Assembly (NCBI GenBank): GCA_945905735.1
Contig: CAMDQC010000015.1
Coordinates: 1 to 54,341, forward strand
Direction: 5' to 3'
From: Prosthecobacter debontii
Lineage (GTDB): Bacteria > Verrucomicrobiota > Verrucomicrobiia > Chthoniobacterales > Chthoniobacteraceae
Length of the DNA stretch: 54,341 bases
In this document: positions 1-8,938 of the stretch, piece by piece
Numbering within the stretch: the first letter of the stretch is position 1
Layout of the letters: the number at the start of each line of letters is the position of its first letter
The notes under the pieces: generated by a model
The model's input: only the letters and a program-made list of their open reading frames with translations
The model's database searches: none
What the model was told of the DNA's origin: nothing
Translations under genes and position numbers: made by a program

Positions 1-29
1 GACGCTGGACTCGCATCAAGTGGTTTCAT
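1..29 (-). CDS. possible start of a protein gene running off the left edge
   Basis: An ATG at 29-27 on the minus strand opens a frame beginning M-K-P-L-D-A-S-P-A that leaves the window. A GAGGA stretch lies about 12 bases upstream, farther than usual for a ribosome binding site. Nothing can be said about the product. The start also overlaps the stop of a short unsupported frame, which may be chance. Confidence 0.25.
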
Positions 30-728
30 ATTGCGCTTAAATCCTCGGAAGTATTTGTTCGCGAATCGCGACTGTCGAGACAGAAGCCCCGGTCGCTTCC
101 AAGTCCTTTACGCCCGATTGAAAACCAAGGTTCTCCCCGCGCCCTATACCCCGTGCGGTGCTTGCCTCTCTCACTGAAAAACACAACTCCGCCATTTGCG
201 AAATTATCCCCATATTCGCAGCCGTCCAACGCCCGCAACTCGTCCGTAATCGGGCGCACACGCTACGCCCCGCCATCGGCTCACGCCAAAGCACACGCCG
301 CCAACCCATGCCGACGATTCAAACGCAACCTTGCGGCGGATAGACACCAAGGCACCCGGCACACAAGGAGTCTCCTTACCCCTCTTTCACCCAACGGTGC
401 TTGCTTCTCCCCGCATTTTTTTACGCGCCATCCCTCGCAATTATTACACACGTATTAACAATCACCCAAAGAGGCGAGTCCCCGTTGCAATGTTGCATTC
501 CCCAAAACCGGAAAAAACGCCCCGCAGAACCGAACCCGCAGGAAACGCCCCGCCGCGCTTCGCCATTTTTCCGCATCAAACGCACATCGGGCGGAAATCC
601 GCTTGGCAACTGCTTGACGAATAGAGTGCGTTTTTACGCGAAAACGTGCAAATCAGTGCAAAACCGTTTTCTAGCCTCGAACCCTCTCAAACCCTCTCCC
701 CATCAGCTTTCCAGAGAAAACCGGGGAG
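30..728. other. non-coding region of about 700 bases; two palindromes near its left end
   Basis: No open frame here looks like a real protein: short frames on both strands lack recognisable motifs and plausible ribosome binding sites. At 59-71 the palindrome TCGCGA occurs twice, one base apart, directly followed by CTGTCGAGACAG (72-83), a perfect 12-base inverted repeat. These lie just upstream of the possible minus-strand start at 29, so they could be operator sites for that gene; this is inference. I looked for signatures of tmRNA, RNase P RNA and SRP RNA on both strands and saw none. Confidence 0.4.
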
Positions 729-800
729 TGGGTTGGGCGGGACTCGAACCCGCAACCAACGCCTTAAAAGGGCGCTGCTCTACCATTGAGCTACCAACCC
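729..800 (-). tRNA. tRNA-Lys (anticodon UUU)
   Basis: Read on the minus strand, 72 bases fold as a complete cloverleaf. The acceptor stem GGGTTGG/CCAACCC has 7 pairs, the D stem is GCTC/GAGC, the anticodon stem GCGCC/GGCGT contains one G-U pair, the variable loop has 5 bases, and the T stem GCGGG/CCCGC encloses TTCGAGT. The anticodon loop CTTTTAA gives UUU, which reads lysine codons. The discriminator is A and CCA is not encoded. It lies about 90 bases downstream of the helicase gene on the same strand. No duplicated 3' end was seen nearby, so there is no sign that it serves as an integration site. Confidence 0.95.
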
Positions 801-890
801 GTTTCGTAAAACGGAGGGTGGGAAGTATGTGGTTCGGCCCGATGGTGCAAGCCCGAAAAGCCACTTTCTCGCAATCCGTGCCGTGTCGGC

Positions 891-2669
891 TTACTCCGCT
901 GGGCGGACGGCGAGCTTTACGCCTTTGAAGCGCATCCCGCGCAGAGCGAGGACGATGTCGCGTGCGTGGTCTTCATGCACGTCAAACAGCGTGGCTTTCG
1001 GTAGGACGCTGATTGCCCCGAGAGCTTCGCGGGGGAGCGAGGTTTCGTTGAGCAGGAAGCCGACGACGTCGCCGGGCTTCACGTCGCAGTCGAGGCCGGC
1101 GTTCATCATCAGGCGGACCATGTCGGGCTCGTGGGAATTGGATGGCCGTGCAGCAGGCCGCGGAGTTGGCGTGGCGGCGCGCGGTGGTTTCACCGGGCGC
1201 TCATCGCGCTGTGGCGGTTGTGGGCGCGGGCGTTCTTCCCGTTGCTGTGGGCGGTCCTCCCGCTGGGGCGGGCGGTCATCGCGGCGCTGAGGAGGGCCGT
1301 CGCGGCGTGGGCCCCGGTCGTCGCGGCGTTGCTCGAATTTTTGCGGCGGACGGTCTTCGGCGATCTGGGCGGGCTTGGGCACGTCGCCGTCGAGGAGGGA
1401 GATAAGGGCGGAAGCGATGTCGGTGGGCGTGTGGCCGGCATCGAGGAGGCGGTCCACGAAGCTGTCGGATTTTTTGAAGGTGCCGCTTTCCAGCACGCCG
1501 CGCACTTTCTCAAAAAGGGCGTCGCCACGGCGCTCTTCCAGCGCTTCGAGCGTGGGCACGACTTGGCGTTTGATAGTGCTTTTGGTGAAGCGCATGAGGT
1601 GCTGGAGCTTCCAGACTTCGCGCCCGTCGGCAAACGTGATCGCTTTGCCCGAGCGGCCTGCGCGCCCGGTGCGCCCGATGCGGTGGACGTAGTCCTCGCA
1701 GTCTTGCGGGAGGTCGTAGTTGAAGACGACTTCGAGGTCATCCACATCCAGCCCGCGTGCGGCGACGTCGGTGGCGACGAGGAACTCGATCTTCTTCTCC
1801 TTCAGCCGCCGCATCACGCGTTCGCGAGCGGCTTGGGCGATGTCGCCGTGGAGCTTGTCGGCAGAAAACCCGCGCGCCGATAGATGCTCGGTGAGTTCAT
1901 CCACCATCATCTTCGTCGCGCAGAAAATGATGCCGTATTTCAAGTCGAGGAAATCAATGACGCGGCAAAGCACTTCCAGCTTCGAGCGGCGCTGCACCTC
2001 ATAGTAAAACTGCTCGATGTCCGGCGCGGAGACCGTTTGGCTCTCGATGTGCACGGTGGCGACGTTCTTGGTAAAGCGGTCAATCATCCGCTTGATGGCG
2101 GGCGGCACGGTGGCGGAGAACATGACCGTCTGGCGGTCCGGTTTTGCCTTGGCGAGGATCGTCTCCATGTCTTCCCGGAAGCCCATGTCGAGCATCCGGT
2201 CCGCTTCATCGAGGACGACCATTTTCACATGCTCCATCGAGAGCGACTTGCGCTCCAGATGGTCCATCACGCGGCCCGGCGTGCCGATGATGATCTGTGC
2301 GCCCGCGCGCAGCCCCATGAACTGCCGCTCGTAGCTCGCGCCGCCATAGACGGGCAGTTCGCGCACGCCTTTCTTGAAGGCGGCGAGCCGCGCAACTTCC
2401 TCGGCGACCTGCACTGCCAGCTCCCGCGTGGGGCACAAAATGAGCACCTGCGGAGCCTTCAACAGCGGGTCCACTTTCTCGATCGCGGGCAAAGCGAACG
2501 CCGCCGTCTTGCCAGAGCCCGTCTGTGATTGGCCGATGACATCGCGACCTTCGAGTAGAATGGGAATGGCGGCAGATTGGATGGGCGATGCGACTTCGTA
2601 GCCGACATGCGCGACCGCTTTAAGCAGCTCCGGCGACAGGCCGAGCTCAGTGAATGGACGTTTTTGCAT
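891..2669 (-). CDS. DEAD-box ATP-dependent RNA helicase with C-terminal DbpA-type RNA-binding domain
   Basis: This is a cytoplasmic ATP-dependent RNA helicase of 592 residues. The motifs appear in order: Q motif, motif I SQTGSGKT (48-55), PTRELA, TPGR, DEAD (154-157), SAT, a motif IV region with IIFCAT, ARGLD and HRIGRTGRAG. After the two RecA-like domains comes an Arg/Pro/Gln-rich low-complexity linker with repeated RRDDRP- and QREERP-like units. The last 75 or so residues resemble the DbpA/CsdA RNA-binding domain, so a role in ribosome assembly or cold-shock RNA remodelling is likely. I chose the ATG at 2669, just before QKRPFTELGLSPELL. The frame extends 26 codons further upstream, but that part does not look conserved. 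The assignment to DeaD rather than DbpA or RhlE is not firm. Confidence 0.93.
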   Translation of the reverse strand: MQKRPFTELGLSPELLKAVAHVGYEVASPIQSAAIPILLEGRDVIGQSQTGSGKTAAFALPAIEKVDPLLKAPQVLILCPTRELAVQVAEEVARLAAFKKGVRELPVYGGASYERQFMGLRAGAQIIIGTPGRVMDHLERKSLSMEHVKMVVLDEADRMLDMGFREDMETILAKAKPDRQTVMFSATVPPAIKRMIDRFTKNVATVHIESQTVSAPDIEQFYYEVQRRSKLEVLCRVIDFLDLKYGIIFCATKMMVDELTEHLSARGFSADKLHGDIAQAARERVMRRLKEKKIEFLVATDVAARGLDVDDLEVVFNYDLPQDCEDYVHRIGRTGRAGRSGKAITFADGREVWKLQHLMRFTKSTIKRQVVPTLEALEERRGDALFEKVRGVLESGTFKKSDSFVDRLLDAGHTPTDIASALISLLDGDVPKPAQIAEDRPPQKFEQRRDDRGPRRDGPPQRRDDRPPQREDRPQQREERPRPQPPQRDERPVKPPRAATPTPRPAARPSNSHEPDMVRLMMNAGLDCDVKPGDVVGFLLNETSLPREALGAISVLPKATLFDVHEDHARDIVLALRGMRFKGVKLAVRPAE

Positions 2670-2931
2670 CCCTACCCATAGCCGAAGCCGCGGAACCGTG
2701 GCGAAACAATTCGCATCCCCCCACGAGGTGCGATGAAAAAATGCCAACCTACGCCCGCGTAATCTACTTCAGCAGCGCGTTCAGTTGCGCGGCGGCTGCG
2801 GGAGTGTTCTCCTGCGCACGTGTCCGGGGTGTGACCGCAGTGAGGAGGAAGGCACGCCGACATCTGATAACCACATCCGCTCTTGCATTGCGCTGGTGCT
2901 GGTCGCACCGTCCGCCCCCGTTTTTTTCCAA
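2670..2931. promoter_or_regulatory. divergent intergenic region between helicase and APS reductase genes
   Basis: These 262 bases separate two divergent genes, so they must hold both promoters. The cysH frame stays open back to a TTG at 2785, giving a Cys-containing extension of 49 codons that I regard as non-coding. I do not recognise a riboswitch or attenuator and cannot place -35/-10 boxes with confidence. Confidence 0.35.
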
Positions 2932-3669
2932 ATGTCACTGCGTATTGATGAGCTGAGTTCAACCGAGGTCAAAACCCTCGCCGATGAGTTTGAGACTGCC
3001 CCGCTTCAGGATGTGCTCGCGTGGGCTTGGGGGCGCTTTGGCAGCCTTGCGGCCATCGGCACGAGCTTCCAAGGGGCGGGGCTGGCGATGATTGACCATG
3101 CGGTGAAGGCGGGGCTGAAGTTCCCCATTTTCACCCTCGATACGAATCTGCTCTTCCCGGAAACCTACGAGCTGAAGCAACGGCTGGAGGCGCACTGGGG
3201 CATTTCCATCGAGGCGGTGCAGCCCGACCTCACGCTCGACCAGCAAGCTGCCGAAAACGGCCCCGAGCTTTGGAAAAAGGCACCGGATACTTGCTGCACG
3301 ATCCGCAAAGTGCTGCCGCTTCAGCGCAAGCTGGCCGGGCTGTCGGTGTGGATCACTGGGGTCCGCCGCCAGCAGAGCGATACGCGGGATAAGACGCGCA
3401 TCCTTGAGCTGTATCGCTTTGACGATTTGCGGGAACTGTTCATCGCGAAGATGAACCCGATGGCGAATTGGGACCGCGACGCCGTGTGGGCATACATCAA
3501 GGCCAACGGCATCCCTTACAACCCGCTGCACGATCGCGGCTACCGCAGCATCGGCTGCTGGCCTTGCACGCATCTCGCGGGTTCGGGGGAAAATGAACGT
3601 GCGGGCCGCTGGACGGGCTTCGAGAAGACGGAGTGCGGCATCCACACCTTTCTCGGCGAGAGTATTTAG
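2932..3669 (+). CDS. cysH: phosphoadenylyl/adenylyl-sulfate reductase, [4Fe-4S] type
   Basis: The 245-residue product reduces activated sulfate to sulfite in assimilatory sulfate reduction. It has the PP-loop-like nucleotide fold of the CysH family, a DTCCTIRKV Cys-Cys pair and a GCWPCT Cys-X-X-Cys pair, and ends with ECGIHT carrying the catalytic Cys. The four extra cysteines are the ligands of a [4Fe-4S] cluster, which in this family marks APS-reducing enzymes rather than E. coli-type PAPS reductase; that substrate call is from family knowledge. I start at the ATG at 2932 because the upstream frame reads as intergenic sequence. Its stop overlaps the stop of the convergent cysteine desulfurase gene (3666-3669). 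No other sulfate-assimilation gene is in the window. Confidence 0.93.
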   Translation: MSLRIDELSSTEVKTLADEFETAPLQDVLAWAWGRFGSLAAIGTSFQGAGLAMIDHAVKAGLKFPIFTLDTNLLFPETYELKQRLEAHWGISIEAVQPDLTLDQQAAENGPELWKKAPDTCCTIRKVLPLQRKLAGLSVWITGVRRQQSDTRDKTRILELYRFDDLRELFIAKMNPMANWDRDAVWAYIKANGIPYNPLHDRGYRSIGCWPCTHLAGSGENERAGRWTGFEKTECGIHTFLGESI

Positions 3670-4757
3670 CCGAGCTCGCGGGCGGCGGCTTGGATGGCGG
3701 CGAGGAGTTGCGCCCAGTCGGCGCGTGTGGTGCTGAATCCGCTGCTAAAGCGTAAGGCGCGGCCTGCTTCGCCTGCGGAGAGGCCCATCGCGAGGAGGAC
3801 GTGCGAGGGTTTTTCTTTGCCGCTGGCACATGCGGAGCCGGTGGAAACTGCGAGGCCGAGGCGGTCGAGCACGACGACCCAGCGGCGGCGGCAGTCGGGG
3901 CTCTCCGGCATGATGGCGCAGACGGTATTCCACAAGACGGCATCGCGAGTTCCGAGCAGGCGGACGGTGGGGAGCGCGGTGAGGAGTTCGCTTTCAAACC
4001 ACAGGCGATCTTCGGCGGTGCGGGGCTGGCAGACATTTAGCGCGGCGATCATCGCGAGGACGCCGGGGACGTTTTCGGTGCCGGCGCGGCGGCGATTTTC
4101 CTGCGGGCCACCGGCGAGGAGCGGGCGGAAGTCGGGCGGGCATTTGAGGAATCCAACGCCGGGCGGGCCGCCGAATTTATGAGCGCAGCCGGAGAGGAAG
4201 TCGCATGCGCCGAGGCCGAGGGTGGGCATTTTCCCCATCCACTGTGCGGCGTCGCAGAAGAATGGGACGCCGTGTTTTTCGCATAGTTCGCGGACGATGA
4301 GCCAAGGCTGGAGGACACCGGTTTCGTTATTTGCGGCCATGGTGACGACGAGAGCGGGGCGGCTCGTGTTCAGCGCGTCGGAGAGGTAGTCGAGGTCGAG
4401 CGTGCCGTCGGTCCGCACGGGGAGCAGGCGATGGCGACCGGGCAGCCATTGCTGCGCCGCCTCGATGACGCACGGATGCTCGATGGCGGAGAGCCACACT
4501 TCGCCGTCGGCTGCGGCGATGTGGTGGAGGACGGCGTTGCTGGATTCCGTCGCGCCGCTGGTGAAGACAATCGTATCCGCCGCGCAACCGAGGTGCCGCG
4601 CGAGCGCATCGCGGGCGGCGTCGAGTGCGGCGTCGGCGCGCTGGCCGGGGCGATGAGGAGATGAGGGATTTGCGCCGTGTTTATCCACCGCGTCGAGCCA
4701 GGCTTGGCGTGCGGCGGGGCTGAGGGGGTGCGTGGCGTTGTGATCGAAATAGAGCAC
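3666..4757 (-). CDS. cysteine desulfurase (NifS/IscS-like aminotransferase class V)
   Basis: A PLP enzyme of 363 residues that takes sulfur from cysteine, probably to feed Fe-S cluster or tRNA thiolation. The N-terminus YFDHNATHPL is the family hallmark. TSGATESSN binds the cofactor phosphate, the PLP lysine lies in CAHKFGGPPG, and the persulfide-forming Cys is in STGSACASGK. The start is a GTG at 4757, two bases after the stop of the upstream GloVer gene, so translation is probably coupled. The specific pathway (Isc, Suf or Nif) cannot be told, because no scaffold gene is adjacent; sufT lies far away at 37.3-37.8 kb. Confidence 0.92.
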   Translation of the reverse strand: MLYFDHNATHPLSPAARQAWLDAVDKHGANPSSPHRPGQRADAALDAARDALARHLGCAADTIVFTSGATESSNAVLHHIAAADGEVWLSAIEHPCVIEAAQQWLPGRHRLLPVRTDGTLDLDYLSDALNTSRPALVVTMAANNETGVLQPWLIVRELCEKHGVPFFCDAAQWMGKMPTLGLGACDFLSGCAHKFGGPPGVGFLKCPPDFRPLLAGGPQENRRRAGTENVPGVLAMIAALNVCQPRTAEDRLWFESELLTALPTVRLLGTRDAVLWNTVCAIMPESPDCRRRWVVVLDRLGLAVSTGSACASGKEKPSHVLLAMGLSAGEAGRALRFSSGFSTTRADWAQLLAAIQAAARELG

Positions 4758-4759
4758 GC

Positions 4760-7700
4760 TTATTGCGGAGTGAAAGTGAAGCTGCCCGCAGCGGTCGGGA
4801 TGGTAAAGAGGCCGAACGCTTTGTTCGGGCCGGTGCCAGCGGTGGCGGTCTGGAGCTGGACGCCACGGAATTTGATCGTGGGGTTTTTCGGCAGAGAAGG
4901 GTGTTTGAAGGTGCCTTCAAAGCGACCGTCCGCTCGGTTGATGAGCGTGAGTTTTGAGAACTCGGGATTGGTCGCTTCTGCGAGGGCTTTGTCTTTTCCA
5001 TCAACAGTGAAGAGGCGCGAGATGGCTGGATTCAACCCGCCGTCCGTGAGGCCGAGAAGGCCGCTGGCAGCGAGCGGCGTGGTGTAGGTGAGTGTGTGGA
5101 TGCCCTTCGCGGGCGGGGCGAATTTGCAGGCCGTGAGGGTGAAGGTTGTATCGAGCGCGCCGAGGAAAATCCCCTTCGTAACCGCGCCGCGGGTCCAGCG
5201 GAAGGTGCCGCTGAAGTCGCTATCGAGAGCATCGGCGAAGGAGAATTTCCCGACGAACGATGAGCCGGGAGCGGCGGCAGATTTGAAGAGCACGACGGAC
5301 GTATCCACGCGCATTCTCCCGCCGAGCGACACGGGTTTTCCGTCGGGCGTGAGGCCGGACATCGCGAATGCGCCTTTCGAGGAAAGGCTGGCAGTGGCCC
5401 AGCCGAATGCGTTGAGCGCGGCGGGGATGGTGTTCGCATCCGGCGTGAGGAGGACGGTGTATTTTGCAGCGAAAGCAGGCGCTGGCGGAGTCGCAGCGAG
5501 CCGGACATCGGGCGACACGGTGAGCCCATCCACGGTGCCGGTGACGGTCGCGATTTGGTTGGGATTTGTGAAGGTCAGAGAGACGACGAGGTCGGCGAGT
5601 CCTTTGCGTTTGATGGCCTGGGTGAACACGCCATCGAAGCCGATGAGCCCGTTGAGCGTGAACTTCTTCGCGCCGAGCTGGACCTTGCCAGTGAGTGAGC
5701 CGCCAGTGGTCACTTTCAGCGTGAGGACGCCGTCGTCGTCGCCCACGAGCGGCTCGTAGCCGCCCGCGAGCGGGATGAACGGATTCACCACCGACACCGT
5801 GGCCGTGGACTGCCCGCCGAAGCCGTCGGTGATGGTGTAGGTGAACGAGTCATTGCCGGTGAAAAACCTGCCGGGCGTGTAGCTGAGCGTCGTGTCGTTT
5901 TTCGCGACGGTGCCCTGCGCGCCAGACTGGAACGTCTGGATGCTCAGCGTGTCGCCATCCCCGTCGGTGTCGTTCGTAAGCGGCTGGATTTGCACCGTCT
6001 CTTTCCCACGAATGAGCACGGTGTCGGCGACGGCGACGGGCGGCGCATTCACGCCTGCGAGGATGGTGATGATGCCCGCTGCTTCACCGCCGCGTCCGTC
6101 GCTGATGAGGTAGGTGAACGTGTCGCCCGCTGCCGTGAAGGCATTCGTGCCGGAAGTATTCGGCGTGTAGGTGATGTTGCCGCCGGAGATTGTGAAATTG
6201 CCGCTGCGTGGGTTGGTGGTGGTGACGATGGAAAGCGTGTCGTTGTCGGCATCCGTGTCATTCGCCAGCAGCGAGAAAGTGACTGCACGATACGGCTGCA
6301 CGAGCCGCACGGTGGCCGTGTCGTTCACGGCGACAGGCGTGGCGTTTGGCGATGTGGTGAACGTCTGGTCTTCGCTGTATGTCACACCTGCCGCGCTGAC
6401 GCCGACGGTGCGGAAATGATACGTCGTGCCGCCGCGAAGGCCCGCCAGCGCGGCGCTGAGGGCCACGGGCGAGCTGCCCGTGCCTGCATCCGTCACCCCG
6501 CCACGGATGCCATAAGCGGTCGTAGGGCCAAACTCGATCCAGCCGAAAGTCTGCGTGCCTTGCGGGTTCACTTCGCCCGCCAGCGTCGCGGTGCTGAGTG
6601 TGATGCTGCTGGCCGCGCCGCCCACGGCGAGAGGCGCCGTGCCGGTGCGCGCGGGGAGCGTGACTTTCAGCAGCCGCCCACCGCGCTCCACCACGTCTTG
6701 CGGGAGCGTGATGGCGAGATTGTCCTCCGCATCGAGCTGGATGCTGGGGCGGATGAGGAAGCCGCCGGGGAGCCCAGAGCCGAAGTTGAAGGTCACAAAC
6801 TGCGTGAAATTTGCGCGCTGCTGGATGTTCGGCGCACTGCCGAGATCGAGCACGTCTGTCACGGTTCCCGTCGCCGCTTCGATCTTCACGAGCCGCTGCG
6901 GCATGTCGCCTTGCGTGGTGGAACTCTGCCGCACGGCGTAGAAGACTCCGGGCTCGCGCTCGACGAGGGTGCTCACATTTTCCCTATTATCGAGGAGGCT
7001 CACGGCTCCGGTGAGCGTCGTCTTTTGCACCGCACCCGCGACGGGGAAGCGCACCAGCACGGGCGCGACGCCGTTGCGTATATCGAGGAAATAGAGCGCG
7101 CCATCCGCGCCCATCGTCGGCGGGGTGGAGGCGACGACGGTCGCATCGGTGGCGACGGTGGCGGTGGTGCCGTCGCGGTTGATGCGCACGATGGATGTCC
7201 CGGCGGCGAGCGTGAGCATCGTGCCGTCCGGCTGCGCAAAGAGTCCGCCGCCGCTGACGTTTGCGAAGGGGAACGACTTCCCATCCGCCGTCACGCGATA
7301 CGCCGTTCCGTCGCCCAGGCCGACGAGCGAGCCGTCCGTCCGCATCGTGAGCGGCGAGCGGGAAGTCGCGCCGCGATCCGGCGCGACGCTCGTCTGCGAG
7401 AAGCTTCGCAGTTGCGAATACTGGCCGTCTTTCGTCACGCGGAAGGTCACGTTGTTATTCGTGCCGGTGAAGCCGCTCACGTTCCCATCCGTGATGCCGT
7501 AGAGCGCGCCGTCGAAACCCTCGGTGAGCGCAAACGCCGGGTTTTTCCCCTCCCCACTTTTCAGCGCATAGACCTCCTCCATACGCGGCGTCGCGCCGGG
7601 GATGATGCGGTAGATCGCGCCATTGCCCACGCCGCCCCACGCATTGCTGCCGTAAAAATTCCCATCGCTCGCCAGCAGCAGCGGCCCGCTGGGGATGTAG

Positions 7701-8893
7701 CCGCCGACGCCGCCGAAGTGATGCAGCGTCGTCAGCGTGCCGTCCGTCGTCATTTCAAACAGCGTCCCCTTCCCCGCCAACCCGCCGGTGGTCGTGATGC
7801 CCGCCAGCGTGCCGTTGCGCCCCGCTACGAGCGTGCGCGGGGAGGTGCCGGTCTGGCTATTGAAGTTCACCAGCTTGGTAAATGTGCCGTCTGTCGTGAT
7901 GCGGAATACGGTGCCCAAACCAGTAATCCCGTCGCTGCTCAATCCTCCCCGCCGCGTCGTGCCATACAGCGCCCCGTCCGAATGCAGCACGAGTCGGCAC
8001 TGAGGAGTCTCTCCGCCTGCGCCGCCCGCGAAACTATGCAGCACCGCGTAGCCCGAGCCGTCCGCATTCATCTTCCACACGACGCCCGCATTCGCACTGC
8101 CGCCCGTCTCGCCCACGCCGTACAGCGTCCCGTCTGCGCCTTGCGCCACACCCCAGCCAAAGCCCGAGCCATCCACATCGCCACTCGAAGCGGACGTCCG
8201 CAAAACCACCGCCGCATTCGCATTCGCCGGGTCAATACTCAGCAGCTTGCGGTCAGTGCCGCCGTAGTATTTTCCATCCAGCCCGCGCAGCAGCCCAGCG
8301 GAGGGTTTACCCTCGCTGAACTTACTGCCCGCCCGCAACACCGAGTAGGAAAAGGGCGACACCCCGAACTGGAAAAACGCCGAGTTGAAGTTGGAAATAA
8401 TATCCTCGCCCTGCCCGAAAAACACCCCCTCCGTATGCTCCACAAACTCCCCGAGCGGATTCGAGGAACCCCCACTCGGAGCCTCAGTGAGGATCGTCAC
8501 CACACCCGCAGGCGTCATTTTATAAAACGCCCCTCGCCCGCCCACACCGTCCTGCGAGCCCGTGTAGCCAAAGCGCGCGGTAAAGTAATAATTGCCGTCC
8601 ATCCCGAGCGTCACCCCGCCATCGGGATTCGTCCCCGCGAACCTCTCGAAATGGTGCATGAGATGATGATTCTCCGGCGCACCGCCCGTCACCGCAGGCG
8701 TGAACCGGAAGACGGTGCCAGGGCCACCCAGCCCCGAGCCACCGAGAAAAGTCGTCCCATAATAGTCCCCGTTATTCAGCAACAGCCGCCCCATCGGCTG
8801 CTCGCCATCGCGGCGGAAGTTGTAAAGCTCGGTGACCGTCTGCGCGTGAAGAGCCGAGGCGCAAGCGATGAGTAGAAGTCCGTGTTTCATCAT
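4760..8893 (-). CDS. secreted GloVer-repeat beta-propeller-like protein with fibronectin-like and cadherin-like domains
   Basis: A large exported protein of 1377 residues. It begins with a signal peptide (MKHGLLLIACASALHAQ) and then carries about ten or more GloVer repeats over roughly residues 20-500, with the core form GTVFRITTDGTFTKL preceded by YGTT/YG.. strands. A fibronectin-III-like module follows (GTQTFGWIEFGPTTAYG...), then two cadherin/Ig-like units with the pattern NDTDGDGDTLSI, and finally an unrecognised C-terminal beta-rich region. There is no enzyme motif, so surface or adhesive function is inferred. AGGAGGG lies 6 bases before the ATG at 8893, a strong ribosome binding site. 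The gene sits 45 bases downstream of argA and immediately upstream of the desulfurase. I see no obvious membrane anchor at the C-terminus. Confidence 0.85.
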   Translation of the reverse strand: MMKHGLLLIACASALHAQTVTELYNFRRDGEQPMGRLLLNNGDYYGTTFLGGSGLGGPGTVFRFTPAVTGGAPENHHLMHHFERFAGTNPDGGVTLGMDGNYYFTARFGYTGSQDGVGGRGAFYKMTPAGVVTILTEAPSGGSSNPLGEFVEHTEGVFFGQGEDIISNFNSAFFQFGVSPFSYSVLRAGSKFSEGKPSAGLLRGLDGKYYGGTDRKLLSIDPANANAAVVLRTSASSGDVDGSGFGWGVAQGADGTLYGVGETGGSANAGVVWKMNADGSGYAVLHSFAGGAGGETPQCRLVLHSDGALYGTTRRGGLSSDGITGLGTVFRITTDGTFTKLVNFNSQTGTSPRTLVAGRNGTLAGITTTGGLAGKGTLFEMTTDGTLTTLHHFGGVGGYIPSGPLLLASDGNFYGSNAWGGVGNGAIYRIIPGATPRMEEVYALKSGEGKNPAFALTEGFDGALYGITDGNVSGFTGTNNNVTFRVTKDGQYSQLRSFSQTSVAPDRGATSRSPLTMRTDGSLVGLGDGTAYRVTADGKSFPFANVSGGGLFAQPDGTMLTLAAGTSIVRINRDGTTATVATDATVVASTPPTMGADGALYFLDIRNGVAPVLVRFPVAGAVQKTTLTGAVSLLDNRENVSTLVEREPGVFYAVRQSSTTQGDMPQRLVKIEAATGTVTDVLDLGSAPNIQQRANFTQFVTFNFGSGLPGGFLIRPSIQLDAEDNLAITLPQDVVERGGRLLKVTLPARTGTAPLAVGGAASSITLSTATLAGEVNPQGTQTFGWIEFGPTTAYGIRGGVTDAGTGSSPVALSAALAGLRGGTTYHFRTVGVSAAGVTYSEDQTFTTSPNATPVAVNDTATVRLVQPYRAVTFSLLANDTDADNDTLSIVTTTNPRSGNFTISGGNITYTPNTSGTNAFTAAGDTFTYLISDGRGGEAAGIITILAGVNAPPVAVADTVLIRGKETVQIQPLTNDTDGDGDTLSIQTFQSGAQGTVAKNDTTLSYTPGRFFTGNDSFTYTITDGFGGQSTATVSVVNPFIPLAGGYEPLVGDDDGVLTLKVTTGGSLTGKVQLGAKKFTLNGLIGFDGVFTQAIKRKGLADLVVSLTFTNPNQIATVTGTVDGLTVSPDVRLAATPPAPAFAAKYTVLLTPDANTIPAALNAFGWATASLSSKGAFAMSGLTPDGKPVSLGGRMRVDTSVVLFKSAAAPGSSFVGKFSFADALDSDFSGTFRWTRGAVTKGIFLGALDTTFTLTACKFAPPAKGIHTLTYTTPLAASGLLGLTDGGLNPAISRLFTVDGKDKALAEATNPEFSKLTLINRADGRFEGTFKHPSLPKNPTIKFRGVQLQTATAGTGPNKAFGLFTIPTAAGSFTFTPQ

Positions 8894-8938
8894 GCGCCCT
8901 CCTATAATGGGAAACGCGCTCGGAGCAACGCCTCAAAC

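Noticed and set aside
729..800. tRNA-Lys as an integration site
   Set aside because: No repeated copy of the tRNA 3' end and no integrase gene is found in the window.
2785..2931. Extended Cys-containing N-terminus or leader peptide for cysH from a TTG
   Set aside because: It stays in frame with cysH without its own stop, so it is not a separate leader peptide, and it has no resemblance to the conserved CysH N-terminus.
5990..8875. A 961-codon open frame on the plus strand opposite the GloVer protein gene
   Set aside because: It is Arg/His/Ala-rich with no domain, and it arises from the codon structure of the repetitive GC-rich gene on the other strand, which has a signal peptide, ribosome binding site and known repeats.
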